Of a DNA stretch of 64,000 bases, positions 32,199 through 41,102 are shown in pieces. The translations under genes and the position numbers were made by a program. The notes beneath the pieces are model-generated. The model searched no databases, was not told the origin of the DNA, and saw nothing but the letters and a program-made list of their open reading frames with translations. Origin of the DNA: Mycolicibacterium porcinum (GTDB lineage Bacteria > Actinomycetota > Actinomycetes > Mycobacteriales > Mycobacteriaceae); NCBI GenBank assembly GCA_002086835.1, contig MVIG01000004.1:124001-188000 (forward strand). The letters run 5' to 3'. Each line of letters starts with the position of its first letter. Positions within the stretch are counted from its first letter, which is position 1.

Positions 32199-33578
32199 AT
32201 GAAGTTCATCCAGTACTACCTGGACTGTCTGTCGCACGCGTCGTACCTGATCGGCGACGAGACCTCCGGTCGCGCGGTCGTCGTCGACCCGCAGCGCGAC
32301 GTCTCCGAGTACGTCGCGGACGCCGAGAAGCTCGGCATGCAGATCACCCACGTGATCGAGACCCACTTCCACGCCGACTTCCTCTCCGGCCACCTCGAGC
32401 TGGCCGAGGCCACCGGCGCCGCGATCGTGTACTCGTCGGTCGCGCAGCCGGAGTTCGACTACGTGGGAGTCGAAGACGGCCAACGCATTTCATTGGGCGA
32501 AGTGGTGCTGGAATTCCGGCACACCCCCGGTCACACCCCCGAATCGATGAGCATCGTGGTCTACGAGCACGCCGACGACGACGTGCCCTACGGCGTCCTG
32601 ACCGGCGACACCCTGTTCATCGGCGACGTCGGCCGGCCTGATCTGCTGGCCTCGATCGGCTTCACCCGCGACGAGCTGGCCGACAAGCTCTACCACTCGC
32701 TGCACGAGAAGCTGCTGCCGTTGCCCGACGCCACCCGGGTCTTCCCGGCCCACGGCGCGGGTTCGGCCTGTGGCAAGAACCTGTCCACCGAGCTGTCGTC
32801 GACCTTGGGCGAGCAGAAGCAGACCAACTACGCGCTGCGCGCCCCGGACAAGCAGTCCTTCATCGAGCTGGTCACCGCCGGGCAACCGCCCGCCCCGGGC
32901 TACTTCGTCTACGACGCGATCCTCAACCGCAAGGACCGCGCCCTGCTCGACGAGGACGCGATGCCGGGCGCGCTGGACTACCGCCAGGCCACCGACGCCG
33001 TGGCAGGCGGAGCCATGCTGATCGACGGCCGCAGCCCAGAGGATTTCGCACTGGGACATCTGCGCAACGCGATCAACATCGGGCTGGCCGGGCGCTACGC
33101 CGAGTTCGCCGGATCGGTGGTCAAACCCGACGCCGACATCGTGCTGGTCACCGACCCGGGCGAGGAGCGCGAGGGTAAGAACCGGCTGGCGCGCATCGGC
33201 TTCGACCGGGTGCTGGGTTACCTCGACAATCCGGAGCGGACGATGTTCGAGAACCGCGACGATGTGACGGTTGCCTCCCGGTTGACCGCCACCGCCTTCG
33301 ACGAGCGGGCGACCGCGGTCGCCGACCTACAGATCGTCGACGTGCGCAATCCCGGCGAGACCGAGGCGGGCATGATCCCGGGCGCGATCAACATCCCGGT
33401 GGGTCAGCTGGCGGACCGGACCGACGAATTGGATCGCACCCGCCCGACCGTGGTCTACTGCGCCGGCGGCTACCGCTCTTCTGTGGCGGCCAGCCTGCTG
33501 CGTCAGCGCGGCTTCACCGATGTCAGCGACATCCTGGGCGGCTACGGCGCCTGGGCTGACAGCACCCACGCCGCCTGA
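32199..33578 (+). CDS. Persulfide dioxygenase-rhodanese fusion (CstB-like)
   Basis: 459 residues. The N-terminal metallo-beta-lactamase fold has HFHADFLSGH at 56-65 and a later HTPGHTPES, the iron-binding set of ETHE1-type persulfide dioxygenases, which oxidise glutathione/low-molecular-weight persulfides to sulfite. Two rhodanese-like domains follow: the first has no active cysteine (LVTDPGEER in the loop position) and the second has CAGGYRS with Cys421. This is the CstB layout known from staphylococci. ATG chosen with AAGGAG 8 nt upstream. First gene under the CstR operators. Confidence 0.9.
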   Translation: MKFIQYYLDCLSHASYLIGDETSGRAVVVDPQRDVSEYVADAEKLGMQITHVIETHFHADFLSGHLELAEATGAAIVYSSVAQPEFDYVGVEDGQRISLGEVVLEFRHTPGHTPESMSIVVYEHADDDVPYGVLTGDTLFIGDVGRPDLLASIGFTRDELADKLYHSLHEKLLPLPDATRVFPAHGAGSACGKNLSTELSSTLGEQKQTNYALRAPDKQSFIELVTAGQPPAPGYFVYDAILNRKDRALLDEDAMPGALDYRQATDAVAGGAMLIDGRSPEDFALGHLRNAINIGLAGRYAEFAGSVVKPDADIVLVTDPGEEREGKNRLARIGFDRVLGYLDNPERTMFENRDDVTVASRLTATAFDERATAVADLQIVDVRNPGETEAGMIPGAINIPVGQLADRTDELDRTRPTVVYCAGGYRSSVAASLLRQRGFTDVSDILGGYGAWADSTHAA

Positions 33579-33619
33579 CACCGCGCACACCCTCTGAGAG
33601 ACAGGAAAACACAACAAGC

Positions 33620-34831
33620 ATGTCGACCCCAGTCAAGCATGAGGTCCTGATCATCGGCGGCGGCACGGCCGGGATCACCGTGGCGGCCCGGCTGCTGCGC
33701 AAGCACTACCGCGACGTGGCGATCATCGAGCCATCGGACAAGCACTACTACCAACCGCTGTGGACGCTGGTGGGCGGCGGCCAGGCCACGGCCGCCGAAA
33801 CCGAGCGCGCCGAAGGATCGGTCATGCCGCGCGGTGCCACGTGGATCAAGAGTGCGGTCACGGCCGTCGACCCGGATGCCAACACGGTCACGTGTGCCGA
33901 CGGCACCACGTACGGCTATGACGTACTGGTGGTGGCGCCGGGCATCCAGCTCGACTGGGACCGGACCGAGGGCCTGTCCGACACCCTCGGCAAGGACGGC
34001 GTCTCGTCGAACTACCTCTTCGATCTGGCGCCGCGCACCTGGGAGTTCATCCGCAACACCCGATCCGGGACCGCCGTGTTCACCATGCCGTCGGGACCGA
34101 TCAAGTGCGCGGGCGCACCCCAGAAGATCGCCTATCTGGCCTGCGACCACTGGCGGCGCCAGGGTGTGCTCGACAAGATCGACGTCCACCTGGTGGTCCC
34201 GACCCCGCGGATCTTCGGCATCCCCGCGATCGCCGACAACCTCGACAAGGTCATCGCCGACTACGGCATCACGTTGCACACCGGAAGTGAAGTGCGGTCC
34301 ATTGATTCGGGGGCGCGCAAGGTGACGGTGACCAACCTCGCCGAGGGAATCGAGTCCACGCTTCCGTACGACGTGCTGCACGCGGTCCCGCACCAGTCGG
34401 CGCCGGACTGGATCAAGACCAGCCCGCTGTCGACGAGCCATGTCGGTGGAGACGCCAACGGTTACGTCGACATCGACAAGCACACCATGCAGCACGTGCG
34501 CTATCCCAACGTGTTCGCCCTCGGTGACGCCGGATCGTCCCCGAACTCGAAAACCGGTGCCGCCATTCGCAAGCAGGCTCCCGCGGTCGTCGAGAACATC
34601 GGTGCGGTGCTGAGCGGCCGTCCGCTGACGGGATCCTACGACGGCTACGCGTCCTGCCCCATCGTGACGTCCTCGCACGACATGCTGCTGGCCGAGTTCG
34701 ACTACGACTTCGCGCTCAAACCCTCCTTCCCCCTGCTCGATCCGGTGAAACCGCACCGGCCGTACTGGTACCTGAAGAAGTACGGGCTCCCTGCCATGTA
34801 CTGGAACCTGATGTTGAAAGGTCTTGCCTGA
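33620..34831 (+). CDS. sqr: Sulfide:quinone oxidoreductase
   Basis: 403-residue FAD enzyme that oxidises sulfide to persulfide/polysulfide and passes electrons to the quinone pool at the membrane. GGGTAG near 13-18 for FAD; Cys163 (IKCAGAP) and Cys346 (YASCPIV) are the likely redox pair; GDAGSSPNSKTGAA near 302 is the second FAD contact. A hydrophobic C-terminal helix region (YWYLKKYGLPAMYW) fits membrane attachment. Its stop overlaps the start of the next gene (TGATG). Confidence 0.92.
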   Translation: MSTPVKHEVLIIGGGTAGITVAARLLRKHYRDVAIIEPSDKHYYQPLWTLVGGGQATAAETERAEGSVMPRGATWIKSAVTAVDPDANTVTCADGTTYGYDVLVVAPGIQLDWDRTEGLSDTLGKDGVSSNYLFDLAPRTWEFIRNTRSGTAVFTMPSGPIKCAGAPQKIAYLACDHWRRQGVLDKIDVHLVVPTPRIFGIPAIADNLDKVIADYGITLHTGSEVRSIDSGARKVTVTNLAEGIESTLPYDVLHAVPHQSAPDWIKTSPLSTSHVGGDANGYVDIDKHTMQHVRYPNVFALGDAGSSPNSKTGAAIRKQAPAVVENIGAVLSGRPLTGSYDGYASCPIVTSSHDMLLAEFDYDFALKPSFPLLDPVKPHRPYWYLKKYGLPAMYWNLMLKGLA

Positions 34832-35427
34832 TGTCCACCTCGTCGATCATCGACGCCGCAGAACTGAACGAACGCAAGCAGGCCGGGACCGGCCCGCGGG
34901 TGATCGATGTCCGCACACCCGGCGAGTTCGAAACCGCCCATATCCCCGGCGCTTACAACGTTCCGCTGGATCTGCTGCAGGAACACCGCGACGAGATCGC
35001 CCAGCACCTCGACGAGGATGTCGTGCTGGTGTGCCGGTCCGGGCAGCGCGCCACCACCGCCGGACAGACCTTGCGCGACGCGGGTCTACCGAACGTCTCG
35101 ATTCTCGACGGCGGCATGACCGCCTGGCAGGACAAGGGATTCGGGGTGCGCCGTGGTGTGCAGCGGTGGGACCTGGAGCGCCAGGTGCGCCTCGTCGCGG
35201 GGTCGATCGTGCTCAGCAGCATCCTCGGCAGCCTCGCCTCACCCAAGCTGAAGTGGGTCGCCGCGGGGATCGGAGCCGGGTTGACGACCGCGGCGCTGAC
35301 GAACACCTGCGCGATGGGCATGATGCTGGCGAAGCTGCCGTACAACCGGGGTGCTTCCTGTGACGCGCAGAGCGTCGTCGAGAAACTGGTCGGCTCCAAG
35401 CAGACATCTTCAGGCGCGTTGGCATGA
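34831..35427 (+). CDS. Rhodanese with DUF2892-type membrane tail
   Basis: 198 residues. N-terminal rhodanese domain with active loop CRSGQRAT (Cys68), then two hydrophobic segments (about 125-145 and 148-165) of the YgaP/DUF2892 type. Transfers sulfane sulfur, likely handling the SQR product at the membrane. Overlaps sqr upstream and the exporter gene downstream, so it is part of one translation-coupled operon. Confidence 0.88.
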   Translation: MSTSSIIDAAELNERKQAGTGPRVIDVRTPGEFETAHIPGAYNVPLDLLQEHRDEIAQHLDEDVVLVCRSGQRATTAGQTLRDAGLPNVSILDGGMTAWQDKGFGVRRGVQRWDLERQVRLVAGSIVLSSILGSLASPKLKWVAAGIGAGLTTAALTNTCAMGMMLAKLPYNRGASCDAQSVVEKLVGSKQTSSGALA

Positions 35428-36284
35428 TCGTCCTCGCTGTCGCGCTGGCTGTCCTGGTCGGGGTGTCCCTCGGGCTCCTCGGCGGGGGCGGCTCGATCCT
35501 GACCGTTCCGCTGCTGGCGTATGTCGCCGGCATGGAAGCCAAGCAGGCGATCGCCACGTCGCTTGTGGTCGTCGGGGTCACGAGCGCGGTCAGCACCCTG
35601 TCCCATGCCCGGGCCGGGCACGTGCAGTGGCGCAGTGGCCTGCTCTTCGGAGCGGCGGGCATGGTCGGGGCGTACCTGGGGGGACTCGTCAGCTACGTCA
35701 TCGCCGGATCGGTGCTGCTGATCGCCTTCACGGTGGTGATGGTGGCGACCGCCATCGCAATGATCAAGGGCCGCAAAGCATGTGAACCGGCGGCGCGCAC
35801 CATGCCGATCGCCAAGATCCTGCTGATGGGGCTGGGGGTCGGACTGGTGACCGGAACGGTGGGCGCCGGCGGCGGATTCCTGGTGGTGCCCGCGCTGGCC
35901 CTGCTGGGCGGCCTGCCGATGCCCGTCGCGGTGGGAACTTCGCTACTGGTGATCACGATGAACTCGGCCGCGGGCCTGGCCGGACATCTGAGCACCGTGC
36001 CGATCGACTGGACACTGGCCGGCGCCATCACCGTGGCGGCAGTACTCGGCAGCCTGCTGGGTACCCGGCTGACCGCGCACGTCGACCCCGCTGCGATGCG
36101 CCGGGCGTTCGGCTGGTTCGTGTTGGTCATGGCGTCGCTGGTGCTGGGCCAGGAGCTCCACCCCGCGGTGGGGCTCACCGCCGCAGGCCTGACCGCGCTG
36201 GCCGGCCTCGGCAGCCTCAGTTGCGCCCGGCTCGGATTCTGCCCACTGCGGTGGCTTTTCGGTCCTCCGGCTGCGACAACATGA
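35424..36284 (+). CDS. TauE/SafE-family sulfite or sulfur-compound exporter
   Basis: 286 residues, about eight hydrophobic segments in two repeats, with GLLGGGGSILTVPLL near the start and GTVGAGGGFLVVPAL in the second half, the family's repeated signature. Within a persulfide operon it most likely exports the sulfite or thiosulfate produced. ATG overlaps the preceding stop (ATGA). Confidence 0.87.
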   Translation: MIVLAVALAVLVGVSLGLLGGGGSILTVPLLAYVAGMEAKQAIATSLVVVGVTSAVSTLSHARAGHVQWRSGLLFGAAGMVGAYLGGLVSYVIAGSVLLIAFTVVMVATAIAMIKGRKACEPAARTMPIAKILLMGLGVGLVTGTVGAGGGFLVVPALALLGGLPMPVAVGTSLLVITMNSAAGLAGHLSTVPIDWTLAGAITVAAVLGSLLGTRLTAHVDPAAMRRAFGWFVLVMASLVLGQELHPAVGLTAAGLTALAGLGSLSCARLGFCPLRWLFGPPAATT

Positions 36285-36293
36285 TCACACGCA

Positions 36294-36311
36294 CATACCC
36301 CCACGGGTATG
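36294..36311. promoter_or_regulatory. CstR-type operator 3 (upstream of cstR)
   Basis: CATACCC-CCAC-GGGTATG inverted repeat 36 bp before the cstR start; 14 of 16 core bases equal to operator 1. Indicates autoregulation and probably a separate promoter for the repressor. Confidence 0.7.
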
Positions 36312-36337
36312 ATGGAAGCCAAGAAACCCAACGTTAA

Positions 36338-36607
<270 letters not shown>

Positions 36608-36617
36608 CCGGGTGGGC

Positions 36618-36641
36618 CTGACCGTCTCAGCTGACGGTCAG
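36618..36641. terminator. Candidate bidirectional hairpin between cstR and cysA
   Basis: CTGACCGTC / GACGGTCAG, 9-bp stem with a 6-nt loop, in the short gap between convergent cstR and cysA and covering the cysA stop. No T-run on either side, so it may stop transcription poorly. Confidence 0.35.
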
Positions 36642-37676
36642 CGCCTCGTCCTCGGTACTCGCCGGAACCTGCGCTCCCCCGGCGATCTGCGGAACGCGCG
36701 TCGCCCGCACGTACACCGTGTCACCCTCGCGCAGGCCCAGTGCCTCGGCGTCACCACGGGTGATCTGTGCGGTGAACGGCACATGGGTTGCGGCACTGGT
36801 CAGTTCGACCCGCACCTCGAAGCCCAGCATCACGATTCGGTCGATGGTGGCCCGCAGCACCCCGGTCGCCTCCGCGGTGCCATCGCCCGCCGCGACAGCC
36901 AGCTCCGGATTGCGGCCGACCCGGATATCATGCGGCCGCACCAGGATTCCGTTCAGCTCCGAGACCGCGCCCAGGAACGACATCACGAACGCGTTCGCCG
37001 GCTCGTCGTACACCTCGGTCGGCGACCCGACCTGCTCGATCCGGCCCTTGTTGAGCACCGCGATCCGGTCCGCCACATCCAGCGCCTCGGCCTGGTCGTG
37101 CGTCACCAACACCGTCGTAACATGCACCTCGTCGTGCAAGCGGCGCAACCAGGTGCGCAGGTCGTCACGCACCTTGGCGTCCAGCGCGCCGAACGGCTCG
37201 TCGAGCAACAGCACCTGCGGATCCACCGCCAAGGCGCGAGCCAGGGCCATGCGCTGACGCTGGCCACCGGAGAGCTGGTTGGGATAGCGGGTCTGAAAGC
37301 CGGCCAGCCCCACCACTTCCAGCAGATTGTCGACCTTCTCCTTGACCTCGGCCTTGGGCCGCTTGCGGATCTTGAGGCCGAACGCCACGTTGTCGCGCAC
37401 GGTCAGGTGCTTGAACGCCGCATAGTGCTGGAACACGAAGCCGATACCGCGGCGCTGCGGGGGTACCCCGGTGACGTCGCGGCCGTTGATGGTGATGGTG
37501 CCGGTGTCGGGCTGGTCCAGGCCCGCGATGGCGCGCAGCAAGGTGGACTTGCCCGAGCCGCTCGGACCCAGCAGCGCGGTCAGCGAGCCTGACGGCACCT
37601 CGAAGTCGATGTTGTCGAGCGCTGCGAAATCGCCGTAATGCTTGTTGGCGCCCCGAACCACGATCGCGTCGGTCAT
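36627..37676 (-). CDS. cysA: Sulfate/thiosulfate ABC importer ATPase CysA
   Basis: 349 residues. Walker [11 protein letters not shown]-loop [12 protein letters not shown], signature LSGGQRQR, Walker B VLLLDEP, and H-loop VTHDQ, followed by a TOBE domain (about 240-345). VFQHYA(A/L)F is the usual CysA form. Last gene of the subI-cysT-cysW-cysA operon; 22 bp from cysW. Confidence 0.94.
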   Translation of the reverse strand: MTDAIVVRGANKHYGDFAALDNIDFEVPSGSLTALLGPSGSGKSTLLRAIAGLDQPDTGTITINGRDVTGVPPQRRGIGFVFQHYAAFKHLTVRDNVAFGLKIRKRPKAEVKEKVDNLLEVVGLAGFQTRYPNQLSGGQRQRMALARALAVDPQVLLLDEPFGALDAKVRDDLRTWLRRLHDEVHVTTVLVTHDQAEALDVADRIAVLNKGRIEQVGSPTEVYDEPANAFVMSFLGAVSELNGILVRPHDIRVGRNPELAVAAGDGTAEATGVLRATIDRIVMLGFEVRVELTSAATHVPFTAQITRGDAEALGLREGDTVYVRATRVPQIAGGAQVPASTEDEALTVS

Positions 37677-37698
37677 AGTTCTTGTCTCCTTCTCAGGC

Positions 37699-38520
37699 CT
37701 ACTGCGCGGCCTTGATTCGGCGTCGGTCGAGGATCACCTGGACCACCAGGACGATCACCGCCACCGCCATGAGCAAAGTCGAGATGGCATACGCGCCGTA
37801 CACCGAATCGGCGGTGCCGCGGTTGTAGCGGTCCGCCACCAACAGGGTCAGGGTCTGGGAAGTGCCCGGCAGATTCGAGGACACCATGATCACCGCACCG
37901 AACTCGCCGAGCGTACGAGCGATGGTCAGCACGATGCCGTAGGTCAGCCCCCATCGGATCGACGGCAGCGTGATGCGCCAGAACGTCTGCCACCACGTCG
38001 ATCCCAGGGTCGCGGCGGCTTCCTCCTGGTCGGTACCGATCTCGTGCAACACCGGCTCGACCTCGCGGATCACGAACGGTACGGTCACGAAGATGCTGGC
38101 CAGCACGATGCCGGGGAACCCGAAGATGATCTTGAATCCGAGGTTGTTCTCGACGAAGCCGAGCAGTCCGGCCGAACCCCAGAGCAGGATCAGCGCGACA
38201 CCCACCACCACCGGCGACACCGCGAAGGGCAGATCGATCACCGCCTGCAGGGCGCTCTTGCCGCGGAACCGGTTGCGGGCCAAGACCAGCGCCGTGGGAA
38301 CACCGAACAACACATTCAGCGGAACGACGATCGCCACCACCAACAACGACAGCTGCAGCGCCGAGACGGCGGCCGGGGTGCCGACCGATGCGAAGAACGC
38401 ACCGACCCCCGGACTGAAGGTGCGCCACAGGATCAACCCGACCGGGACCACCACCAGCACCGCCACATAGGCCAGCGCCAGAAACCGCAACAGGTAACGC
38501 ACCGCGGGTGAGAGCGTCAT
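37699..38520 (-). CDS. cysW: Sulfate ABC importer permease CysW
   Basis: 273 residues, about six membrane segments; the binding-protein-dependent permease loop [21 protein letters not shown] fits the CysW family. ATG overlaps the cysT stop (ATGA). Forms the membrane channel with CysT. Confidence 0.93.
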   Translation of the reverse strand: MTLSPAVRYLLRFLALAYVAVLVVVPVGLILWRTFSPGVGAFFASVGTPAAVSALQLSLLVVAIVVPLNVLFGVPTALVLARNRFRGKSALQAVIDLPFAVSPVVVGVALILLWGSAGLLGFVENNLGFKIIFGFPGIVLASIFVTVPFVIREVEPVLHEIGTDQEEAAATLGSTWWQTFWRITLPSIRWGLTYGIVLTIARTLGEFGAVIMVSSNLPGTSQTLTLLVADRYNRGTADSVYGAYAISTLLMAVAVIVLVVQVILDRRRIKAAQ

Positions 38521-39395
38521 GCCGAGAGCTCCTCACGCTTGGCTGCCCGCGAACCCACTGCGCGCAGCACGAAAAGCACCACGAACGAGATCACCAGCAG
38601 GACAATCGAGATCGCCGCGGCGCCGGTGCGGTCGTCGTTCTCGATCAACGTCCGGATCCACTGCGATGACACCTCGGTCTCGCCCGGTACCGCACCACCG
38701 ATCAGCACCACCGAGCCGAATTCACCGATGGCACGGGAGAACGCGAGCCCGGCGCCGGACAGCAGTGACGGCAGCAGTGCAGGCAGGATGATCTTGGTCA
38801 GGATGGTGAAGGTGTTGGCGCCCAGCGACGCCGCGGCCTCCTCCACATCACGGTCCAGTTCCAGCAGCACCGGCTGCACCGAGCGCACCACGAACGGCAG
38901 CGTGACGAACAGCAGCGCGACGCCGACACCCCATTTGGTGTGCTGCAGGTGCAGCCCGACCGGGCTGGCCGGGCCGTACAGCGCCAGCATCACCAGGCTC
39001 GCCACGATGGTGGGCAAGGCGAACGGCAGGTCGATCACCGAGTCGACCAGCCGCTTGCCGGGGAAGTCGTCGCGGGTGAGCACCCAGGCCACGATGAGCC
39101 CGAAGACGAGGTTCACCACGGTGACGCCCGCCGAGATGGTCAGGGTGACCCGGAACGATTCCACGGCCGCATTGGAGGTGACGGCCAGCCAGAACGCATT
39201 CCACCCGCCGCCTGCCGCCTGCCACAGGATCGCGGCCAACGGCAGCAGCACGATGACGCTCAGCCAGATCGAGGCCGCACCCACCCGCAGTGAGGTGCTG
39301 CCGTAGCGGCCGGGCCGCGCGCCGGGGGTGGGATCCCCCGGCGCGGGCGCAGCCGAATCAGGCTCGGCTGCATCGGTCTGGGCTACAGATGTCAT
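38517..39395 (-). CDS. cysT: Sulfate ABC importer permease CysT (CysU)
   Basis: 292 residues from the ATG giving MTSVAQTDA, with a hydrophilic N-terminus of about 45 residues and then six membrane segments. The permease loop EEAAASLGANTFTILTKIILP and the FSRAIGEFGSVVLIGG stretch match CysT. ATG overlaps the subI stop. Confidence 0.93.
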   Translation of the reverse strand: MTSVAQTDAAEPDSAAPAPGDPTPGARPGRYGSTSLRVGAASIWLSVIVLLPLAAILWQAAGGGWNAFWLAVTSNAAVESFRVTLTISAGVTVVNLVFGLIVAWVLTRDDFPGKRLVDSVIDLPFALPTIVASLVMLALYGPASPVGLHLQHTKWGVGVALLFVTLPFVVRSVQPVLLELDRDVEEAAASLGANTFTILTKIILPALLPSLLSGAGLAFSRAIGEFGSVVLIGGAVPGETEVSSQWIRTLIENDDRTGAAAISIVLLVISFVVLFVLRAVGSRAAKREELSA

Positions 39396-40435
39396 CCAGT
39401 CGCCTGCTTGTAGATCTTGGTGATCGAGCCGTTTTCCTTGTCGAACAACGCCGGGTCGACCTCTTTCCATCCGCCAAGATCGGCGATCGTCCACAGCTTC
39501 TCCGGCGTCGGGAAGTCCTTGGCGAAGTCCGCCGCCACCGCCGGGTCGACCGGCCGGAAGCCGGCCTCGGCCCAGATCTTCTGGCCCTCGGCGGTGAGCA
39601 CGAAGTTCACCAGGGCCTTGGCCTTGTCGGCGTGGGCGCTGGTCTTGACGACGGCCACCGGGTTCTCGATCTTGAAGGTCTGCGGCGGGTTGACGTGCTC
39701 GACGTCCTTGCCCTGCCGCTCGACGTTGATCGCCTCGTTCTCGTAGCTGATCAGCACGTCACCGGTGCCCTGAAGGAACACGTCAGTGGCCTCCCGGCCC
39801 GAACCCGGGCGGGTCTTGACGTGCTCGGTGACCAGCTTGTTGACGAAGTCGAGACCGGCCGCGGAATCCTTGCCGCCGTTGCTCTTTGCCGCATACGGCG
39901 CCAGCAGGTTCCACTTGGCCGAACCCGAACTCAGCGGACTCGGGGTGACCACCTCGAGCCCGGGCTGCAGCAGGTCATCCCAGTCTTTGATGCCCTTGGG
40001 GTTACCCTTGCGCACCACTAATGACACCACAGAACCGAACGGGATGCCCTTGGTGTTGCCCGCGCTCCAGTCGTCGGCCACCTTGTCGGCCTTGACCAAC
40101 CGGGTGACGTCGGGCTCGACCGAGAAGTTGACGATGTCGGCCGGCTTGCCGTCGGCCACGGCCCGGGACTGGTCGCCGGAGGCCCCGTACGACGTCCGCA
40201 CCGCGACGCCCTTGCCCTCCTCGGTGGCGGCAAATGCCGGGATGATCTTGCTCCAGCCGGGTTCGGGCACCGCGTACGCAACGAGCGTCAGCGTGGTGTC
40301 GGCACCCGCCGCACCCTGATCGCCTCCGGCGACATCACTGGCGCCGCCGCCGCAGCCGACGGCGAGCACGCCGGTGGTGGCCAGGACGGTGGCGGTGCGC
40401 CAGAACCTGCTGACATTGGACTTGTAAATGGGCAC
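39392..40435 (-). CDS. subI: Sulfate-binding lipoprotein SubI
   Basis: 347 residues from a GTG with AAAGG upstream. Lipoprotein signal: a basic start (YKSNVSRFWR), a hydrophobic core and lipobox LAVG-C. The mature part is the sulfate-binding fold (SYGASGDQSR, VVRKGNPKGIKDWDDL, SGSAKWNLLAPYA). Captures sulfate outside the membrane for CysTWA. First gene of the operon; its leader carries a polycysteine uORF. Confidence 0.93.
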   Translation of the reverse strand: MPIYKSNVSRFWRTATVLATTGVLAVGCGGGASDVAGGDQGAAGADTTLTLVAYAVPEPGWSKIIPAFAATEEGKGVAVRTSYGASGDQSRAVADGKPADIVNFSVEPDVTRLVKADKVADDWSAGNTKGIPFGSVVSLVVRKGNPKGIKDWDDLLQPGLEVVTPSPLSSGSAKWNLLAPYAAKSNGGKDSAAGLDFVNKLVTEHVKTRPGSGREATDVFLQGTGDVLISYENEAINVERQGKDVEHVNPPQTFKIENPVAVVKTSAHADKAKALVNFVLTAEGQKIWAEAGFRPVDPAVAADFAKDFPTPEKLWTIADLGGWKEVDPALFDKENGSITKIYKQATG

Positions 40436-40551
40436 TGATGACCTTTCTTGCGGACAACGGACAATACGAGGTCCCGTCAGGCGGAAAGGTGAAGAAAAGT
40501 ATCCGGGCGTACAGCTAGCGCCACCGACACCAAACCGCGGACGGGTTGGAG

Positions 40552-40644
40552 TCAGCGACAACAGGCGACGTCTGCAACAGCGCATGAACCCACGGCAATG
40601 AGAGCCAAGACATGGCTCTCGGTCTTGCCGGACGCTGAATGCAT
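40552..40644 (-). CDS. Polycysteine leader peptide upstream of subI (cysteine attenuator uORF)
   Basis: 30 codons from ATG to TGA, ending SCAVADVACCR. The same class as the nirA leader: leaderless, short, cysteine near the stop. It lies 117 bp before subI on the same strand. Cysteine-responsive attenuators at the sulfate importer operon are known in M. smegmatis. The SD stretch before subI (CAAGAAAGGTCA) resembles that before the gene at 44472 (CAAGAAAGTCA), whose leader is of the same type. Confidence 0.8.
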   Translation of the reverse strand: MHSASGKTESHVLALIAVGSCAVADVACCR

Positions 40645-40651
40645 GGCGCGA

Positions 40652-40657
40652 AGAATA
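40652..40657 (-). promoter_or_regulatory. -10 box for the subI leader ORF
   Basis: TATTCT (TAnnnT type), 7 nt before the leader ATG; suits a leaderless transcript starting at the ATG. Confidence 0.65.
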
Positions 40658-40700
40658 ACAGAATTCCGGCGTCGCGCCCGCCGAGCTATGGGTGTCCCGG

Positions 40701-40778
40701 CTAGCGGGTCAGCAACCACATCACAATCACCAGCACAACGAGCAGGATCAAGATCAAAGTGACACGTGAGCGTGGCAT
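40701..40778 (-). CDS. 25-residue single-span membrane microprotein
   Basis: Starts 5 nt after the stop of the upstream 67-residue gene. Sequence: a short basic start (MPRSR), then one unbroken hydrophobic helix of about 17 residues and a final LLTR. Function unknown. Its coupling to another small membrane protein, and the good hydrophobic pattern, make it likely real; no clear SD is present. Confidence 0.5.
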   Translation of the reverse strand: MPRSRVTLILILLVVLVIVMWLLTR

Positions 40779-40783
40779 GCCGT

Positions 40784-40987
40784 TCACTCGGATTCCACCT
40801 CGTCGGCAGGCGCGTGGCGCAGCCGGTGCAACCCGGTGATTCCCCAGCCCAGCGCGCCGTCGAGTACCACCGCGCTGCCGTAGGCCAGGGCCAGCACCAC
40901 CGGCATCACGACAGCGGTCTGCACGACGAACGGCAACCCGGTCAGCCACAATTCGACGCCGTCCCACCAGTTCAGGATTGCCGCCAT
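40784..40987 (-). CDS. Small membrane protein (Rv2401A-like)
   Basis: 67 residues with one long hydrophobic segment (about 18-48) and a charged tail (ADEVESE). Its place between subI and the trehalase gene matches that of Rv2401A in M. tuberculosis. Function unknown. Confidence 0.72.
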   Translation of the reverse strand: MAAILNWWDGVELWLTGLPFVVQTAVVMPVVLALAYGSAVVLDGALGWGITGLHRLRHAPADEVESE

Positions 40988-41102
40988 GGGGCAAGCGTAG
41001 GCGATGGCCCGGTGCATCCTTTTCCGGTCCCGCCCCGCCCGTAACATTCGACACGTGTGTCTTGGGTAGACGCCACCTCTGTCGGCAGATGATGATGTGC
41101 GG

